Positions 1 to 11,865 of a stretch of DNA of 64,000 nt are shown piece after piece (the first letter of the stretch is position 1; each line of letters opens with the position of its first letter). Origin of the DNA: Geosiphon pyriformis (lineage: Eukaryota; Glomeromycota; Glomeromycetes; Archaeosporales; Geosiphonaceae); NCBI GenBank assembly GCA_016748015.1, contig JAAOMT010000518.1, positions 121,478 to 185,477 on the forward strand, read 5' to 3'. The notes under the pieces were generated by a model. It had not been told where the DNA came from and did no database searches. It saw only the letters and a program-made list of their open reading frames with translations. A program made the position numbers and the translations under genes.

Positions 1-431
1 TTAAGACTGTATATTTAGCTATTTGTTTTCTTTTGTCCACTTAAACTTATCAAAATAGTTTTATACCTTACTCTAAAAACTACATTTACCAGAAATATTA
101 ATATTTGGACTATTTAGGTTATCAAATTCTATTATTTTAGATTTTGAATCTTTAATAATATTAGACAATAAGTTTATTTTGGTAAGTTGGAAAGTGGAGT
201 TGTCATTTATATATATAGTTTTATATACTTTTTTAATTGATAATAATAATTAAACAAAGTAATAATTGATGAACAAATAATACAAAAAATATTTTTATTT
301 TATTTTATCGAACTTGAATAAGTTCGTGAACTTTAAATCAGACCTGAATTTTCTGGTTCTAATAATATAGATATAACTCCCAAGGGACCAAAAGTAGTTA
401 CAAAGCGTGTTCTTGGGAAACCTCTTGGCAG
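1..431. other. AT-rich non-coding stretch
   Basis: No open frame, RNA gene or repeat recognised. It ends where an LTR-like sequence begins with TGTTATCA. Confidence 0.5.
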
Positions 432-775
432 TGTTATCATTAGAAATTTGAGCTATTAATTAGCATGAAATTACTCTTATAATTCCTATCATTAATTAGC
501 AAATATTATTATTAAATTATTACTTATTATCCTTTCAAATTATCTAAATTATTATTTGATTAATAACCCAATTTGTACAGAACACAAATATAACTAAATT
601 GTGATAATCAGATCATGTAATATCCCGAACTATGTAAAATTTATGAATTTTGCCAAAATAGTTAGAAATTCGACAAAATATTCAACAATTCATGGAAATA
701 ATTGATAATTTGCAAAAATAACCTGTAGCTTGACAAAATGTATCTTTATTTCACTAAAATATTAGAAAAAGAAAA
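432..775 (+). repeat. Truncated, decayed LTR of the Ty3 element 2 family
   Basis: Read on the plus strand, this matches the first third of the LTR of the minus-strand element at 53,186-63,044 in its transcriptional orientation. It starts TGTTATCA. It shares blocks such as TTAGCATGAAATTA, ATTAATAACCCAATTTGTAC and ATATCCCGAACTATGTAA, and the series of short units built around 'caaaat'. It stops abruptly near 775, just before a kinase pseudogene, so it is a fragment about 345 bp long compared with about 980 bp for the full LTR. Similarity was judged by eye. Confidence 0.75.
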
Positions 776-794
776 AGTACTAGGTTGATAAAAT

Positions 795-1720
795 AGTCGA
801 ACAAATCAAATTTTTAGAAAAGCTAGGAACGGGAGGATTTTGGTGTTGTTAAAGAAGGCAGATGGGAGAGAGACAGAATTCACTTTTGAAACAAGAAAAA
901 TCAAAAGTATGAGCGAAGTGGGGTCACGAGAGTTGCTTTAAAAGTAGTGGAAAAATGGAATATGTCAATTCAATTGAGGTAATTTGGTTTAATAAATTTT
1001 TTAGATTTTTTTTATTCCCATTCTTTTTCTAACACTAGAATGCACATTAAAATAGTTTATTGCTCATCTTAAGTGTGCCTCTTGCAAATGTATCCTTGAA
1101 TGTTATGGAATCACAAAAGACGTTACAATCGATGAATTTGTTATGGTTTTACCATTTGCAGAACATGGAGATCTCAGAGCTTTTCTAAAAGTGAACGAAA
1201 CCACTCTTACTTGGGGCATGTTTCTTGATATTCTTTTTCAAATCGCTGGTGACCTAAGATTTATACACGACTCAAAATTGGTGCATGGGGACTTACATCC
1301 TGGAAATATCCTTGTTTTGAAAACAGACCTTTAAAAGTTGTCATTTCTGATCTTGGATTCTGACGTCCTGCCGATTATTCTCCCCGGTCTGGTAATATTT
1401 ATTGTGTTCTTGAGTATCTCGAGATTTGCAAGGGAGCTTCTCATACTAAGTATAGTGATATATACAGCTTTGCTATCATTTCCTGTGAAATCATTTCTGG
1501 AGAAAGACCTTTGCATAATACAGCCTATATTTACGTGCGATTTGATGTAATCGATTGAGAACGTCCTATAATCAAAAAATATACACCTCAATGTATTCAG
1601 GAAATGATTGAAAAAAATTGGCATTGTGATCCGCAATACCGTGACACCGCAGAAGAACTTCAAAAAACCGTTATTGCTACACGTGATAATTGTAACTTAA
1701 ATCAACCTATCCATTAAAAA
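795..1720 (+). pseudogene. Protein kinase pseudogene
   Basis: Remnant of a eukaryotic protein kinase of the kind expanded in arbuscular mycorrhizal fungi. Pieces in order are a glycine-rich loop (GTGGF, then GVVKEG after a frameshift near 838), an invariant-lysine segment VALKVV near 940, a probable intron from 979 to about 1,066, then FVMVLPFAEHGDLRAFL. The catalytic loop HGDLHPGNIL is at about 1,284-1,313. DLGF with an in-frame TGA stands where the DFG motif belongs, and SDIYSFAIISCEIISGERP is near 1,450-1,510. The APE motif is not recognisable, and at least three internal stops and a frameshift are present. The longest uninterrupted piece is 1,143-1,334. The family is secure; that this copy is dead is clear from the stops. 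Confidence 0.85.
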
Positions 1721-3528
1721 GGCCTTAATTCTGAAGAGAGACAAGATGCTATCAGAGATAGAAGCCGATTAATCCCAAAACCTGGATATTCTACAAAGGG
1801 TAGGCCTTTAATTTATTCTATTTAATATTTGGCACATTCTCTTTGTTTAACCACCACCTTTTTAGAGTTCGATTTTGATTTAGGGATTAATTAATTAGCA
1901 ATGATGGATTAATCCACGGTATGTACGAAATCAATGAATTCAAATTCTAATTAAATTGACGATATCAGTAGCCTTTCTAATAATTATATTAAACTTGGAA
2001 CAGATAAAAATTTTGAGGAAGGTTTATTTATATAACTTAAAATGTATTATAGACTATTATCTATAGTTTCATTTCATATATATTTTAAAAGATGTTTACC
2101 TTTATTTTAAGTCTGAAGATTAAGATTTTCCTTAACAAATGTTCAAAATGTGTTTAGATATTTTGAAAGCCTAAATAAGTATTTCAAGTAACCAAAAATC
2201 ACTTAAACGTAAAACGGTTATATTCCTTCGATATGGAGCATGCTGCGACAAAACCAGACAAAGTAAACACATGTGACATCTCAAATTTTTTGCAATATAG
2301 ACAAGTTTTGCTACTTCATGTTCACCTGTAGTTCCGAATCTATTAACTCGTTGCCTAAATTTCTGTCTCTGGCATTTTGGCGTACAGTAAAATAGCCAGG
2401 GTACTATGAATTATGAAGAGAAATGGATTTTAACAAAATATCATTTAAATTTGACCAATAGCCGAACCTAATTTCGAACAAGAAATTTCACATTACATAA
2501 TGGGTCCAATATTCGAAATCTAAAATACATTATAAAATAACCCCCGATTTGTTGTAACATCTGAAAGTGATCATTATGATGGGCTAAAATGATTATCTGG
2601 ATTGTTATTATTTCATAAATATGTATAGTAGACACCAAAGTAACCCCCGATTACATGTGTAACAATATAAAAAATTGGGCATTACTTTTGGTGCCTGTTG
2701 TACAAACCCTTTTGAATAATCAATTGGGTGGTGGAAAACAAGATTTCTGGCATAAAGATAGGATTAATAAAGAAATAAAATTATAGGTTAAATTAGAAAA
2801 TTATAATTTAATTAACATAAAACCATTATATATAGTAGCTCTAAAGTTTTATTTTGCTGCTATCCAATTATTTAAATTAAAATAAAGTTTAAAATATTAT
2901 AAAGAAATTTAGTAGCTTTTAATTATTAATTTTATAATAAAATATTTCTAAAATTCAGAAAAAACTCTACTAAATAAGATTGAAAAAAATGATCATAAAA
3001 AGATAATTGGAGTTAAGAGGATAAATATTAAAAGATATTATAAAATTTATAATTATTATTAATCAATTAATTAAATTAATAATAAAAGATAATTAAAAAT
3101 AACTGTTAATTTTTAAATATAAATTAGTTTTATCAAAAAGATGTTTACGTTTTATTCCCAATATGAGAATTTTAAAATTTTTCTTTTTTTCTCTTTCTTA
3201 TTTATTTCAAGATTATCTTTTATACACTTTTATGGCATGGAATCTATTTAAAATAATACAGCTAACTGTACTTAGGTCTCTAAATCAGATTCTTAATTAT
3301 TTTGTTTACTGCTTAAATAATTCTAAAACAAGAAATAATTTTTTTTTTTATTTTTTGTTATTTGTTGCTGAAAACTAGATTGAAAATTTTAAATTTTTTT
3401 TTATTGTTTGAACTAAATTCTTTAATAAAAATACCATTTTGTGATATTAAAAATATTTCCTTTCTATATCAGGTTTTTCCTTTTTAATTTTAAAACCTGC
3501 TAGAAAAATTAATTAAGTTACTAATTTT
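1721..3528. other. Intergenic AT-rich DNA
   Basis: No convincing gene. Slightly higher GC between 2,200 and 2,720 may be decayed coding sequence, but I recognise no family. A small inverted repeat lies at 2,629-2,700 and is listed separately. From 2,720 onward the base composition is strongly AT-rich. Confidence 0.4.
2629..2700. repeat. Short inverted repeat, possible MITE or hairpin
   Basis: The left arm GACACCAAAGTAACCCCC (from 2,631) pairs imperfectly with the right arm, whose reverse complement reads GGCACCAAAAGTAATGCCC (ends near 2,696). The loop is about 25 bp. A related half-site, AATAACCCCCGATTTG, occurs about 100 bp upstream near 2,536. No target duplication was identified. Confidence 0.45.
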
Positions 3529-3752
3529 TTAATGAGCAAACATCAGTGTCTTTTCTAATCGCTCTTCAACCATCTTTTGCACCCCGACTTTTATGATAAA
3601 AACTAAATAAAAATTAGAATATCAGTACTAATCTATATTTTTATTTACAGATGAAATAAAACGCTGGAACAGATATCCAACTTGTTTTACAAGTTGAGTG
3701 CAAAACATGTTTAAAAAGTAATTAACAAAGGTACTGAAGTTTGCTCATTAAG
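3529..3752. repeat. MITE-like element with 17-bp terminal inverted repeats
   Basis: The left end AATGAGCAAACATCAGT (3,531) and the right end ACTGAAGTTTGCTCATT (3,733-3,749) are inverted copies of each other with one mismatch, and are bounded by TTAA on both sides. The element is about 220 bp long and has no coding capacity. A TA or TTAA boundary is typical of Tc1/mariner-type or piggyBac-type non-autonomous elements, but the parent is not present here. Confidence 0.65.
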
Positions 3753-4238
3753 AAAATTAATTGACTTTTTCCAGCATATTGCCAACTGTTTTAGCATTAA
3801 AGAGGAAAGGCCTAAAATTTTGATAAATTTAAGGTGGTAGAATTAGAGTAAAAGTTATTCATCAAGTATTAAAGACATAAAATTTTTTTATAATAGCTCC
3901 GATCCATTATTAGTTTTTAGATTGATTAGAATTTAATTACTGCTATTTTTAATTTTGGCTTTTGTTGCTTCTTATAACAATTATTTAAGAAAGTAAGAAA
4001 TAATTCATTTCAGTATTAAATAAAACGTTAAACTGTTAGATAGTTTCTTCTTTTTTTAATATTTGATTATTATTGTAATAACTTTAAAGAATGAATCATC
4101 TTTTGTTCTTTATAAATATCTCTTTATTAGACACACTTATAAAATTCGAAATGATTGTAAAGAGTTTTTGAAAAGATGCTGGCAAAAGGTTTAGAATATA
4201 TAATAGCTAAAGACTAGATTTCTAATTTTTTATTCTTG

Positions 4239-4262
4239 TTATTATTATTATTATTATTATTA
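4239..4262. repeat. (TTA)n microsatellite
   Basis: About eight tandem TTA/ATT triplets in AT-rich DNA. Confidence 0.9.
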
Positions 4263-5439
4263 AGTTAAATGAAAAAAATTGCTAAAGAATCTGAACTTGA
4301 AAGGTTTTTTCCATTCAGTCAACTTGAAAAGATTATTAAACTTGATGGTTTTCTCAAAGAATCAATGTGATATAATGAGCATTTTCATATCCAGTTTTAT
4401 TTTTATTTTTTGACTATTTTTATGTAAAAATTTTCTCTGGTCTTTAATTTAAATTACCAAAGACAATATTTCTTCACTACTAATCTCACTTTCAAATATA
4501 TATATCAAATTCCTTCAAGTAAAGTACTATAAAACAGTTTGAATATTTTTTATATATTATCAAATTTACTAATAAACTTTAATAATTTTTTTTAACTGCA
4601 TTTCTAGAAAGATTAGTATTCACAAACTTTTTAAGTATTATTAAAATTGAAAAACTTCAAGATTCTAATCCAACTGAAATTTGATAATCTTATATATTTT
4701 AATAAAGATAAAACAGCTATTCAACTAACTGTTGTTTAGAGTTGGCCAAAACAATTGTTTTTTCCAATACTTCAAGCCAAAGGCCTTTTTTTGCAATTTT
4801 AAGATTAGTTTTGTGGATAATATCAAAGCAAAAAAACTTATATTTTGAAGGAATGTATAATTTTTCTATTGATAGTATAATTTTTGAGAAAATATAATAT
4901 AAAACTTTCTGAAAACTAATTAAAAGTTCCAAGTTTTAACCAATTTAAACATAATATCTTAATTAATTACTTTTATTATTAGTAAATCTCTCATTTTTCA
5001 GTTTAATATGCTGTAATTTATTTTAGCTTTTACCAAATTTTATGTTTTATATCTTTATAATAATGTTTTAAACTTAAATCTTAATTTAAAAAAGAAAGTT
5101 TTAAAATTTTTTTTATTACAGAATAGGTAAATAAGTTAATTAACAATAAGACATAATAAATAAAGAAAACTTTAGCATAAATTATTTATACTCTATAAAA
5201 TCAATTATTAATTGGCAAGTTATATATGTTCTAAACCAATATATTAATAATGCAAAAAATAAAAATGACAAATTTTATCTTAGAATAAAGAAACGTTAAA
5301 AAAATTAATAAAATTAATAAAATGAATTATTAAAAAATAAAATATCAAAAAAAAAGATATGTAAAATTTATAAATTACTTTACATTTTGTATTCACATTA
5401 ATAATTTTCAAAACTAAACATAGAATAAGAATGTGCTAA

Positions 5440-5690
5440 AACAAAAGATATCAATACTAATCTATAATTTTATTTACAGTTAAAATAAGATCTGAAAACA
5501 AAAAATTAAAAAAGTAAATAAATGTAAAAATTTCTATTGTTAGACCTGCTTAATCTCTTTTTAGTTTAAATAATTCAAAACATAGATTACTATGCTAGAA
5601 ATTGGAGCACAAAAAATAGCTAAAAAGAAATAAAATTTGCTTATTAAAAAATTTGTAGCTTAATTGGTTTTTTCCAATAATTTTAAAAAA
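5440..5690. repeat. Degenerate second copy of the element at 3,529-3,752
   Basis: Shares the block ACTAATCTATA..TTTTATTTACAG with the element at 3,529-3,752 (there near 3,630) and a right end resembling TTTGCTTATTAA. The left end has decayed. The spacing between shared blocks is similar in both copies. Confidence 0.5.
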
Positions 5691-7067
5691 GTCTAACATA
5701 GAAAAAACTATTTTTATTTTCGTTTTACATGGCCAAATAATAAAATATTGCTTATAATAAAGTCAAAAATAAAAGTTTTAATGATAAAAAATTTTTAAAA
5801 ATATAATTAAATAAGTTAACTATATATAATTTTTATTTTATCATTTTTTAATATATTTAATAAACTTTATTTTTTAAAATATTTTAACAAATTAAATAAA
5901 AAATTTTCAAAATTTTCAGAATTAAAACAAATTATAATATACAGTATACAAAAACAATTTTAAACTTTAAATAAATCAATAAAACAAAGTTTTTAATTGC
6001 TTTTAATTTTTAAATTTTTAAAATCTAATTTAATTTGTTTAAAATAAAAAATAATTAAATTTTTTTTCTTTGTTTAAAAATTGTTTAAGAGAAAAATATA
6101 AGTTACTTATTTAATTAATTAATTTATTAAATCTTATTAAATTAATTTTATTATATAGTTAACTGTTTATATAAAATGTACAATTTATTTTGATTTTAAA
6201 AATTATTATAAATTAATATAATTAAAAATCAATATTTATATTACAAATTTTTTAAAAAATTAACTATAATAAAAAATAATGTAAAATAATTAAAAATTAA
6301 TTAAAAAATAATGTATTTTAGTTATTATAATATAGCAAATAACACAAATATTACATGATAATATTTTTGAATTAACCAAAATAAAAACTTTAAAATAAAT
6401 CTCTAATGTTGACAAATGTATTAAGTTTTTTAATAAAAATATCAAAACCAAAGCTGTTTATTAAGTAGCAATTAATTATATAATTTTGGTATAATATTAT
6501 ATGTTATCTAATTTTAATATTATATAGATATTATAAAAATTGTATTTGTTAATTTTTAATTGTTTATTTCTTATTATACCATTTTACAATATAATTATTA
6601 TTTTTATTATTTTTAAGAAAAAATTTGATCGTATATTGAATTTTTATTTTCAAATAATATAATTGTTTGGTTTTAAAAAAAAATCATAAATTGTTCTAAA
6701 AATACAAACTAGATAAAAATAATGAAAATAAATTTTTAATAAATGTGAAGATACAAATAATAATTTTAATAAGAAAAATATTAAAGAATTTGAAAGCAGT
6801 TTTAATATAATAATAAACATATATTAAGTAAATAATTTACTGAAGAAATTTTAATAAATTATTTTAAAATATATGTCGAATTAAATAGTTTATTTTCGAG
6901 AGTAGCTTAACTAGGAGAAAAGGAGTATTTTTATAGCGTGTAAATATAATGTTCGCATCACTGCCGATAGTCACGTGCACCGTACATTTTACATTTTTCG
7001 CCATGGCTAGGTATTAGGAAAAATCACGAGGTTTGAGCGTGACTTCGTTTAATTGTTATTAGAGTTG

Positions 7068-7368
7068 ATGATCAAATCAAATTTTTTTAAACAAAATAAA
7101 CTCCCATTGGGAAAAGTTTTTCAATTACAGGAAGTTTTTAATGCTTGTCTTCGTAAACTTGAAGCGGCTTCTTTTAGTCCCATTTCGAAATATTAACTAT
7201 TTGCCAGCTTTTTTCATTTATCTTCTGAATATAATGCTCACTTTTTCTCTCGAAGTAAATAATATATTAAGTATCATATGCTTTTGATGCTGATATAGCG
7301 GTTAATGGTGTTGGTAATAGCACCCAGAGGCCTGCCGGAATACCTATATACACTTAGCCTGAAATCAC
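7068..7368 (+). pseudogene. Decayed ORF of unknown family
   Basis: An ATG at 7,068 opens 42 codons (MIKSNFFKQNKLPLGK..., ending ...SFSPISKY) to a TAA at 7,194. The same frame continues with plausible protein (FASFFHLSSEYNAHFFSRSK) through two more stops. Base composition is more gene-like than the DNA to its left. The beginning up to the first stop could be a real small protein, but continuity past the stops suggests a broken gene. No family recognised. Confidence 0.3.
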
Positions 7369-7521
7369 AAAAAAAAGAAAACTAAATAATCTTACACCAG
7401 TTTCCAAAAGTACCAACGTGGGGAATGGGTACTATATTAACTAAGGGAGTTAGATGCAAAGAAATAAGTAAAAAACTCTGTATTTCGGCTTTGGGTATAT
7501 TGAAGGAGCAAAGTTGCATTG

Positions 7522-8419
7522 CTATGATTGTTGCTGGGCTTGGTATTTGGCACGTGATTGCTCAAACAATAGCTCTTGTTGCCGCAGGAGTTCTTCTTCG
7601 GTGATACCAGAGTTTTCCAGCCGTGAACTCTTTTTTTCACGATCCTAAGGAATGAATACAATCGTTTCATACATTAAAAAACTTTTGATACATAGGTTTC
7701 ACACAATGTATATAAAAAACAATTTATTAAGCAAACCTTTTGCAATTTCCTGTGTTCCTTGAAGACTTCTTGCACCTCAGCAAGATAACTTTCGAAACCC
7801 AAAGCCTATTATTTACAAAGCAAAAAAAAGTATATAAAACTTTTAGAATATTAAAATTTTATTTTGGTTTGTCATTTAATTTTACAATAAAAAATATTCA
7901 TATGTACCTTGAGCGCCGAAATTACATGTTCAGCGGCAATCGTCTTTTTGGACTCTTTTTCGCATATTTCATTGGCCTCGGATGCGATCAAGTGTATAAA
8001 TTCTTTTAAAGCAATGAAAAATAGTAATCAGAAAGATGGAAACAACGAAAATGTGTTGAATAAATGGAAAGATATCGCTAGTAGAGAAATTGAAAAAGTA
8101 TGCTTCAAGTATACTTACCAACACAACAATCAATTAAAAGATCCCTAGTATCTTTTGCACATAAAATATCTACCGGAAGCATTTCCGTGATGAGTTTTTG
8201 AACAGTAGCTAATCATTATCAGTTTAGTATGTTAATTTGTAAATAATAGATCATAAACCCTATTCAAATAATCTTCACCAAATTCTCATGAGTTTAATAG
8301 TACATTCAAGCCCCAAGCTCAAACAAACCATTTCCAATAAACTCACAATTCATACCTTTTGGCAACGACAACTCATCATCAACGCCGCCGTTACCGGTTG
8401 TCTCGTGTTCGTCGCTCAT
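7522..8419 (-). CDS. DR1: Dr1 / NC2-beta, negative cofactor 2 subunit (5 exons)
   Basis: Histone-fold subunit of negative cofactor 2. With its NC2-alpha partner it binds TBP on promoter DNA and blocks TFIIA/TFIIB entry. Exons on the minus strand: 8419-8356, 8208-8119, 8002-7908, 7805-7737, 7644-7522, with GT..AG at every junction, giving 146 residues. The start MSDEHETT leads into ELSLPKATVQKLITEMLP, then CAKDTRDLLIDCCVEFIHLI, SEANEICEKESKKTIAAEHV and ALGFESYLAEVQEVFKEH, which match the Dr1 histone fold (about residues 17-95) almost motif for motif. The C-terminus is a charged and glutamine-rich helix ending YQAQQQS. The length is ordinary for the family. A TATA-like box lies about 100 nt upstream. 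The family call is near certain; exon edges were read by eye. Confidence 0.95.
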
Positions 8420-8517
8420 TTTGATGAAGGTAACAGTTATTGTATCGCACGAATGGCCTACCTTTAATATCAATCGTCGTCGTCAGAGTTTTTTGACTAT
8501 AGCTCAACATTGTGTCT

Positions 8518-8528
8518 TTATATAAGGG
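8518..8528 (-). promoter_or_regulatory. TATA-like box upstream of Dr1
   Basis: On the minus strand CTTATATAAAG reads toward the Dr1 start codon at 8,419, about 100 nt downstream. Position and sequence fit a core promoter; no transcript evidence. Confidence 0.4.
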
Positions 8529-8639
8529 AGAGAACACAGCTTTTACACCATAATCACCCACACCCGCTTACAAGGAGAAAATTTCTTGTGCTCACTGGTG
8601 ACGCAACAGATGGGGTACTTGGAATTGGGGTACTTAATG

Positions 8640-9287
8640 TTAACTATTTTCTAAATTGAGAATTTTTATAAAATTGAATTAATAATCAAAATAGTTACTA
8701 AGTAAATTAAGATTAACTAAAAATTATAATGATAATTAATTGGTTTTATTACAAAATTATTATAAATAATATTATCCACAAATACATTAAACATTTAAAA
8801 TAAAGCAAATTAATTTTATTTAAAAAACAAGATGAATATTAAAATGTTATAATTCTTAATATAATAATAAATATGTTTAGTTATTTTTATTATTATAAAA
8901 AAATCTTGATTAATCTAATTTTTAATAAATTCAGCTATTTAAAAAATATGTTAACGAAAATTCGGGTGGCTGGTCACGTGTAGAAAAAGCATGAACTGCG
9001 TTTAATATGGAACATGTATATTTAAATTAGCATCATATAAAAAAAAATTAATTTATAAATAATTAATGGTATTTTAATACATCTTATTTATACAATTGTA
9101 GATAAAACTGCAATAGAACAAAAGAATGCTTTTAATGTCTAGCCTTACTAAGAAAGTTTTAATAAAGAAAAAATTGGTCATTTTGGTAACTGTCCTTCAT
9201 TAGAAAAACTTATCATATGCGCAATATGTTTATGCCAAAGTATTCTTGTCTCGTCGAATGCGTATCTGATGATGGATATATGCAAGA
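8640..9287. other. Intergenic AT-rich DNA between Dr1 and UVSSA
   Basis: Lies upstream of Dr1 and downstream of UVSSA. Apart from the LINE tail near 8,961-9,050, no feature is visible. Confidence 0.5.
8961..9050 (+). repeat. Orphan LINE 3' tail
   Basis: GGCTGGTCACGTGTAGAAAA followed by GCATGAACTGCGTTTAAT matches the 3' untranslated tail of the LINE copies farther right (for example 38,490-38,560). An A-rich run follows near 9,041. It is a heavily 5'-truncated insertion close to the 3' end of UVSSA. Confidence 0.75.
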
Positions 9288-11455
9288 CTATAGTGCTAAA
9301 TCACATTCTTCATCTGGTTCATTTTCTCGCTTTCTTTTCTGATGTATTGACGTATCTTCTGCTGATTCAGTTAAATTCAAACTAACACTAATATCATCTA
9401 AATCATTGTCGCCATCATCTATAATCTCCCATGATACTGTAGAAGTTACAAGAGGTAAGCCCATATCATCTCTGGGGATGATAATGCCATGAAAAGGACA
9501 TCGAAACAGGTCGCGCCTAGGACAGAGAAGTCCATTTTTCAAACGCGCACGACATGGGAGTATCTCTGGTTTTTGTGGTGGAGAAACACTCTTAGCTGGC
9601 GATGTCTCATATGATGAAAGAGCATTCATCGGAATGATCTCTTTTTCATCAACCTGTGGGATAATTACTTCCTCAAATTCAGTATCATCATCTGCTTTTT
9701 CCTGCATATTAGTTGAAAAGTCTGAATAAATCAATTGAATGGTTATCCTGTTTCGATGCAGTGGAAAGAAGCGACCAGAATACAAAGAATCAAATGAAAA
9801 AATACCTCTCAGTTGAACATTGAGCTCTTCACATCGGAATTTTGCACTATCGAACACCTTTTGGATATCTAAAACCCTTTTTATAAGTACATCTCGCTTT
9901 TTCTCGTCCTTCAAAAATCAAAAGGTATTAGTAATATCATTAAAAACAAGAATTGCATTAACTAGAGTCAAATAAAACCTTGGGGGCCAAACTCGTTAAG
10001 TCATTCAGCCATCTGTTCACCATGGAAATATACTTTCCTAAAGCTTTAGAGAATTCTCTTAGATTTTCGAAAATTATCGCGTTTTCCGAAGTTTCCACTA
10101 TTTGCATCGGGTTTCTAGTGGGAAAAGAAATAGTCAACTCATAACTACTGGATCCTAAACCATGAGCAGCTGCCATCTGTATTTGTTGAGATAAGAGAAT
10201 TGAAGAATGAAAACCTTGAGCTGGGTTTCAAGATTCACTAATATAAAAATTTGTGATTTACAGCTTCGCTACCTCTTTGAATGTCTTTAAGGGACGAGAC
10301 TCCCGAGGAGGCGTCGCTAACGGCTTGGAATCGATGACAATTTCTTCGACAGGCTTCGGAACCAATATTTCAAAGCATACATTCTATAATGAAAGAATTT
10401 TTCTCAAGATTTACATATATATATATATATATATATTAGTAATTCATTGCCATACCATTGCCTTCAAGGTCTCTGAGAAGGCTCTAGTTTTTTCTTGAAT
10501 TTCCATCTCTATCTTATTCAAAAGAGCTTCACCAAGGCTTTCCTTGCGAGCCTAAATATGATTAATTAAACTTTAAACATGACCTAAATAATATTTGATG
10601 AAAACAACTTATTACTTTCTTCTCAAATGAACTTTGTTTACCTGTTCTTCACGCTGTTTTCTCATAATAGTAGCGTACGAAACAATCCCTACATCAGTTA
10701 ACTCAATTTTCGAATTGTTTTTCAAAAAATCGGTAGCAAGACTTAGCTGCCCAATTGAGAAGAAAGAAAAATGATTAGAAGAGTGGGACATTCTCCAGAT
10801 GAAAAAGATATATCAAGAAATTTATTACCTGCTTACACGAAGCTCCATATTTCTCCTGCCACTGCTTAATTAAAGCGACCCCGAGGGACTTGAGCTTAGC
10901 GGCAGCATTAGTTGGGGGTGGCAATGGTTTACCATTTATGCCAATAGTAAGTTCAAGCATAACAGGCAAGTCTGCAACTAAAAGTTGCCTAAATTGATGA
11001 GATCGCGTAAATAATATATCAATCAACTGTAAAGAAAGGTATCGTATCTGTACAATTAACAGTCACAGAAAATATTGAGATCCCATGCAGTGTTTCAGAA
11101 ACACTGCAAAAAAAATCTTTTAGTGTTAGATATCATTGCGTGAGAATACGCTACTTACCTGAACACGTTTACTCTTTAATTGACCAAAAAGAAGCGAATA
11201 CGAGTGTCGTAAAATAAGATCAGATTTTTTGCAAAGCATTTTGAATTCCTGTTAGAGAATAACTTTTAATATAAAGAATCCAATAGTACAGTCTGTCAAA
11301 CAATTCAAAAATTGGTTGCAAACTTTTAGCTTAATCTCGTCCAAGGAGTCCTCATCGGTTTTGGTCAAGTCGATAACAAGTTTAGTAAATTGTTTAAGCG
11401 GGTCTGGAGGTGTAGCAACAACTACTTCCCTTCTTTTTTTGTAATGAAAAGACAT
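9288..11455 (-). CDS. UVSSA: UV-stimulated scaffold protein A homologue (8 exons)
   Basis: Transcription-coupled repair factor that acts with stalled RNA polymerase II and recruits TFIIH/USP7 in animals. Exons (minus): 11455-11324, 11248-11159, 11026-10829, 10746-10642, 10551-10456, 10383-10273, 10176-9979, 9908-9288, giving 516 residues. The N-terminal helical VHS-like domain contains LFTRSHQFRQLLVADL and GKPLPPPTNAAAKL, as in UVSSA. The C-terminal DUF2043 zinc-binding motif is CRARLKNGLLCPRRD followed by CPFHG (Cys 429, 439, 447, His 450) and IIPRDDMGLP. All introns are short. An in-frame ATG at 11,530 would add 25 residues; I prefer 11,455 because the upstream extension is hydrophobic and unlike the family. 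An (AT)n run lies in the fifth intron. Shorter than the human protein (about 700 residues). Confidence 0.92.
10413..10437. repeat. (TA)n microsatellite in a UVSSA intron
   Basis: About eleven AT dinucleotides inside the intron between exons 5 and 6 of UVSSA. Confidence 0.9.
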
Positions 11456-11865
11456 AGCTATTGTGTAGAAAGATTTGAATTGTAACAATGATAATAAATG
11501 AATCACATGAAAGCATTCTGAATTTTCCACTAATCGGGAAAATGGAATCTACAAATGAAATTATTGATCGGACAAAATACTCAGCTCTCAAGAAGTCAAA
11601 GCCACTTGTAGCGGGAAAACATTACAAGGAGCTCTAATTTCTCGACTTCATTAGTTTGTTACACGACTGTGAACCACACTCCTTTATACTGCATGCGCAT
11701 AACCCCTCGAATTAACTTCTAGTTTCTGACTTGCTTTAGCTGCTGCGTTAATAGATTTTGGCCAAATCTTGTTGCTTCTTATCACACATTAACCAAAAAA
11801 GGGTGTGAGAGCACAGGGTTGATTGAGATTCTAAGGGAACTCAAAAAACTTGAGAAAAACAAACA
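11456..11865. promoter_or_regulatory. Shared divergent promoter region of UVSSA and CCR4
   Basis: About 410 bp separate the two divergent start codons (335 bp if UVSSA starts at 11,530). This stretch must hold both promoters and 5' leaders. It has higher GC than the DNA outside the gene island. TTTATACTGCATGCGCAT near 11,680 contains a palindromic GCATGC, but no box is convincing. Confidence 0.55.

Larger units (their letters stand above)
3753..7060. other. Very AT-rich intergenic DNA
   Basis: No gene supported. ORFs of 60-70 codons on either strand are lysine, isoleucine, phenylalanine and asparagine rich, as expected by chance in this composition. A TTA trinucleotide run and one related inverted-repeat element are listed separately. 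Composition rises toward normal after about 6,940, where CACGTG occurs (near 6,971). Confidence 0.5.

Noticed and set aside
7285-7345. Possible 5S rRNA or tRNA fragment (GC-rich GGCCTGCCGGAATACC)
   Set aside because: Only a few bases resemble the 5S 3' end; internal control boxes and folding are absent. No rRNA or tRNA gene could be supported anywhere in the window.
9696-9805. An extra intron inside the last UVSSA exon
   Set aside because: GTATTT and TGCAG could be read as splice sites, but removing the stretch breaks the reading frame while leaving it in keeps the frame open.
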